A DNA stretch of 64,000 nucleotides from Hesseltinella vesiculosa (taxonomy: Eukaryota; Mucoromycota; Mucoromycetes; Mucorales; Cunninghamellaceae), in contig MCGT01000006.1 of the NCBI GenBank assembly GCA_002104935.1, positions 682,001 through 746,000 of the forward strand, written 5' to 3'. Positions 61,459 to 64,000 of this stretch are shown here, in pieces. A model generated the notes under the pieces. That model searched no databases, was not told where the DNA came from, and saw nothing but the letters and a program-made list of their open reading frames with translations. Each line of letters begins with the position of its first letter. The first letter of the stretch is position 1. Both the position numbers and the translations under genes were made by a program.

Positions 61459-64000
61459 TCATTGGTCCAGCAAAAAGTTGGTGGCTGTATGAAAAAAAAA
61501 AAAAAAGGTGGGTGAGCGACGGTCATGTTATTTTCTTCAGGTAGGGGTTTACCAAGCTCCAAGTTGTAATCATAACGGTCCAGGGCGTTCTTTGCTTGCT
61601 CAACGGTGAAGCCCATGTTAGTGAGGGTTCGCACCGAGTCGGCATCGGCACCGAATTCACGCAGATTGGCCATGACTTCTTGGTCGGTCATGGCTGCAAG
61701 GTTGGCATCCAAACCATCGCCGGGCACGTGCGCTGATGGAAGTTGGCTTGCAGCTGCGCTGGTGGCAGGCGCAGTCAAGGCGTTCTTCTTCTTCTTCTTA
61801 TCCTTCTTCTCTTTCTTGTCCTTCTTGTTTCCGGGTAGTCGTAGTGAGAAGAGACCCTTGTGCTTCTTTTGGCTGGGTTCGGCTGGCTTGGTTGCGGTGG
61901 TGGGGGCAGGCAGGTCCGACACATTCGTGGTGCTGTGTGAGGCGGTGGAAGGCAAGCTTGCTTGGGACGCCAGGGATTCCAGGCGCGTCGCAGACGCTGA
62001 GGAGGCCGCATGGAGAGAATCACGAGAAGCGGAAGTTTGAGGAGGGGGGATGGATGAAGGTGCAGTCATGAAATCTTGGTCTACAAAAGTGGGCATGATT
62101 GCGGTAGAAGGAACAGCAGCGGGTACAGGAGGGTCCACAATGACGGCCTCTTGAGCTGTAATAGGTGCAGGGGATTCCATACTGTCGTCAAAGGGGTTGT
62201 GCCTAGGCACATCATAATCTGGTTGCAGGGATGGATTGGCCGAAGCAGGGGCTTCGGGGGTCACGAAGCTGTCCGTGAAACCTGCCGAGGGTTGAGGGCT
62301 CTGCGAGAAGACAGTCGTGGATACGGAAAAGGGGTCGTCTTCGGTGGTGGCGAGGCGGGAAGTGGTGGTTGGGAAGGTTGATGCAGCGACGGCAGCGGTA
62401 GCCACAGCTGCAGTAGGTGCAAAGGCATCCTCAAAATCAGTTGGTTGAGCAGTGGCAGGCGCAATGGTTGTTGCTGGATTGAGGGCAGGCGAGCCAAAAG
62501 CATCGTCAAAAGCATCAGCAAAATCGGCATCGCTTACAGGAGCAGTTGTAGCTATAGGCAGCGAAGCAGAGGTGATCGACTTCGCGTCAGGCAACGATTC
62601 TGTGAAGGCAGCGTCAAATTCATCCATGTCAGCCTGGGCCATGCTGGCGGACAAGAAAGACGAGGAGGTTGAGTTTTCATGTTCCACCACTTCGAAGTCA
62701 TGATCGTCAGTCTTGACGCTGTCACAGGCGGTGGTGGTAGCTGTGACGATTTCCGGTGAGGCGACATCTCTAGGCTCATCCAGTGGTAGTTGTGATTCGG
62801 GCTCGGGATGGGCTACTTCTAGAGGGGAGGCTTCGCTGACACTCTCGTCGTCGGTCGAATCGTCTTCGGTCTCGCTTTCTTCGTCTTCACTGGAAGCAGG
62901 CGAGGTGGTGTCTGTGTCGTCAAGATCGGCGTGTGAGGCGTCGGGGACAGAAGTGAACGTTTGCGATTCAGCCAAGGGACGCACTTGTTTATGGTCCGCT
63001 TCATCTGACGAGGTATCGTTGTCGTCACTGGTGGCGGAGAGAGCTTCGGCAGGCAGCTCAGTTGCTTCGGGAACAATGTCGTTGGTCTTATCTGTAACAG
63101 GTGCGAGTTCTTCAGCAGCAGGCTCTTCAGCAGCAGGCTCTTCAGCAGCAGGCTCTTCAGCAGCAGGCTCTTCGACAGACGTGGGAGCCTCCGTAGCTAC
63201 AGGCTCACCGGTAACAGCAGATGATTCATTTTGAACGGATTCGCTGTCTTTTGCAAGAGTGGGCTCTTCAGCGGAGGCAGGCTCTTCAGCGGAGGCAGGC
63301 TCTTCAGCGGTGGCAGGCTCTTCAGCGGTGGCAGGTTCCTCCGCGGTGGCAGGCTCTTCAACGGTGGCAGGTTCCTCCGCGGTGGCAGGCTCTTCAGCGG
63401 AGGCAGGCTCCTTAGAAGCGAGGGGTTCTTGGGCTGCTTGGGCGTCTTCGGGCGTCACCTGCTCTTCAACAGAGAGGGCTGGTTCTTCAATAGCAGCTGA
63501 TTCGGCATCCACAGCAACAGGCTCCTCCACAGCACCAGGGCTCTTGGCATTGCTAGGAATTTCTGCCTGGGTGGGCTGTTGAGCAGGTGTAGGCTCCTCG
63601 GCAATGGGCGCTTGAGCAGATGGGGCAGTGGTGGTTTTAGCCATCGGGGGCGCTTGGCCCGGTGTGGGGGTCAGTCTAGATAAGATGGACGAGGTATCGA
63701 TATGAGCAGCAGCCACGACAGAGGCAATACCAGCGGCAACGGCAACAGGAGCAATGGAGGACGAGGTTTCATCGGCGGAGGAGGCGGCACGAGGTGTTTC
63801 GGGTTGGGGTGGGACGACTTGCTGTTCAACAGGAGAAGCCGTAGCAGTTGTGGGAGAAGGGAGCTCGACCAAAGGTGATTCAGCAGGGACAGATTTCTTC
63901 TTGGAAGGAGGAGGAGCTGGGGGTCGGCGTGTGGATTTGGCTCGGCTCGAGGGCGAGGTTGCGTTGGAGCTAGGTGACCGAGTATGGCGGCTGGTAGGTG
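61459..64000 (-). CDS. Large acidic, repeat-rich protein with C-terminal UBA domain (partial; possibly Ede1-type endocytic adaptor)
   Basis: Partial gene, running off the right edge. Exons seen are 64000-61553 and 61484-61459. The C-terminus is a UBA domain: DSVRTLTNMGFTVEQAKNAL then DRYDYNLELATNFLLDQ, completed by the tiny 26-nt last exon; UBA domains bind ubiquitin. A lysine-rich run (KKDKKEKKDKKKKKN) precedes it. Upstream, over 500 residues are Ala/Glu/Ser/Thr-rich and disordered, with PATAEE-type hexapeptide repeats and PAAEE pentapeptide repeats. DAFDDAFG and DFEDAFAP segments resemble 'DPF/DAF'-type endocytic motifs. At the edge the sequence is Pro/Ser/Lys-rich (RRPPAPPPSKKKS). Terminal UBA after a long disordered region fits Ede1, but EH domains, which would prove it, would lie beyond 64000. 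Confidence 0.6.
63118..63415 (-). repeat. Coding tandem repeats (15-bp and 18-bp units)
   Basis: Four 15-bp units at 63118-63180 encode PAAEE; about eight 18-bp units at 63264-63411 encode PA(T/S)(A/V)EE. Both keep the reading frame, and neighbouring units are nearly identical in DNA, which points to recent slippage or unequal exchange. Confidence 0.85.

Noticed and set aside
63118..63415. CRISPR-like array
   Set aside because: Units are contiguous tandem repeats without spacers, inside a eukaryotic coding frame.
62713..63582. Ser/Gly/Arg-rich plus-strand frames opposite the UBA gene
   Set aside because: Antisense translations of the 15/18-bp coding repeats.

Overview
This 64 kb window comes from a fungal nuclear genome, most likely an early-diverging mould of the Mucoromycota (Mucorales-like). 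The evidence is fungal gene content with fungal-restricted families (elongation factor 3, PHO85-type cyclin, Ste50, Zn2Cys6 regulator), many short 45-280 bp GT-AG introns, very frequent poly(T)/poly(A) runs in introns and pyrimidine-rich leaders, and transposase relics of Tnp2 and pogo/Tigger type. The genus cannot be fixed from the sequence alone. I rebuilt every multi-exon gene by hand from splice signals, reading phase and family similarity. 

Layout. 1-2.7 kb: two eroded transposon relics and a dispersed repeat. 2.9-10.5 kb: a GM130/Bug1-like golgin (+) convergent with a P-type cation ATPase (-). 10.5-15.4 kb: a gene-poor island with repeats and broken ORFs. 15.4-25.3 kb: a DUF202 membrane protein, an unknown protein, an LRR protein with a C-terminal cysteine cluster, and an arrestin-related adaptor. 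25.9-30.6 kb: an ERT1/AcuK-type regulator (+) convergent with dihydroxyacetone kinase (-). 31.5-39.5 kb: a Pcl-type cyclin, an MGA2/SPT23-like protein lacking ankyrin repeats and membrane anchor, LST8, mitochondrial bL19 and a small secreted cysteine protein. 39.5-45.7 kb: GH18 chitinase and a GFA-family protein between repeat-bearing spacers. 45.7-59.2 kb: dense housekeeping block with NMA111 protease and a class II HDAC (divergent), a miniature verprolin-like protein, Ste50, EF-3 and Opi3. 59.3-64 kb: TAF8 and a UBA-domain protein that runs off the right edge.

How genes relate. The genes are independent eukaryotic units, not an operon. Several neighbours share themes: gluconeogenic regulation (ERT1) beside triose/glycerol metabolism (DAK); nutrient and growth signalling (LST8, Pcl cyclin, arrestin adaptor, Ste50); membrane lipid control (MGA2-like, Opi3); chromatin and transcription (HDAC, TAF8). 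I found no convincing wholly new system. The strongest oddities are the truncated MGA2-like activator, the miniature verprolin, a predicted 4-nt microexon in ERT1, two EF-3 introns placed at the same codon of both Walker A motifs, and a dispersed repeat family apparently tied to a pogo-like transposon.
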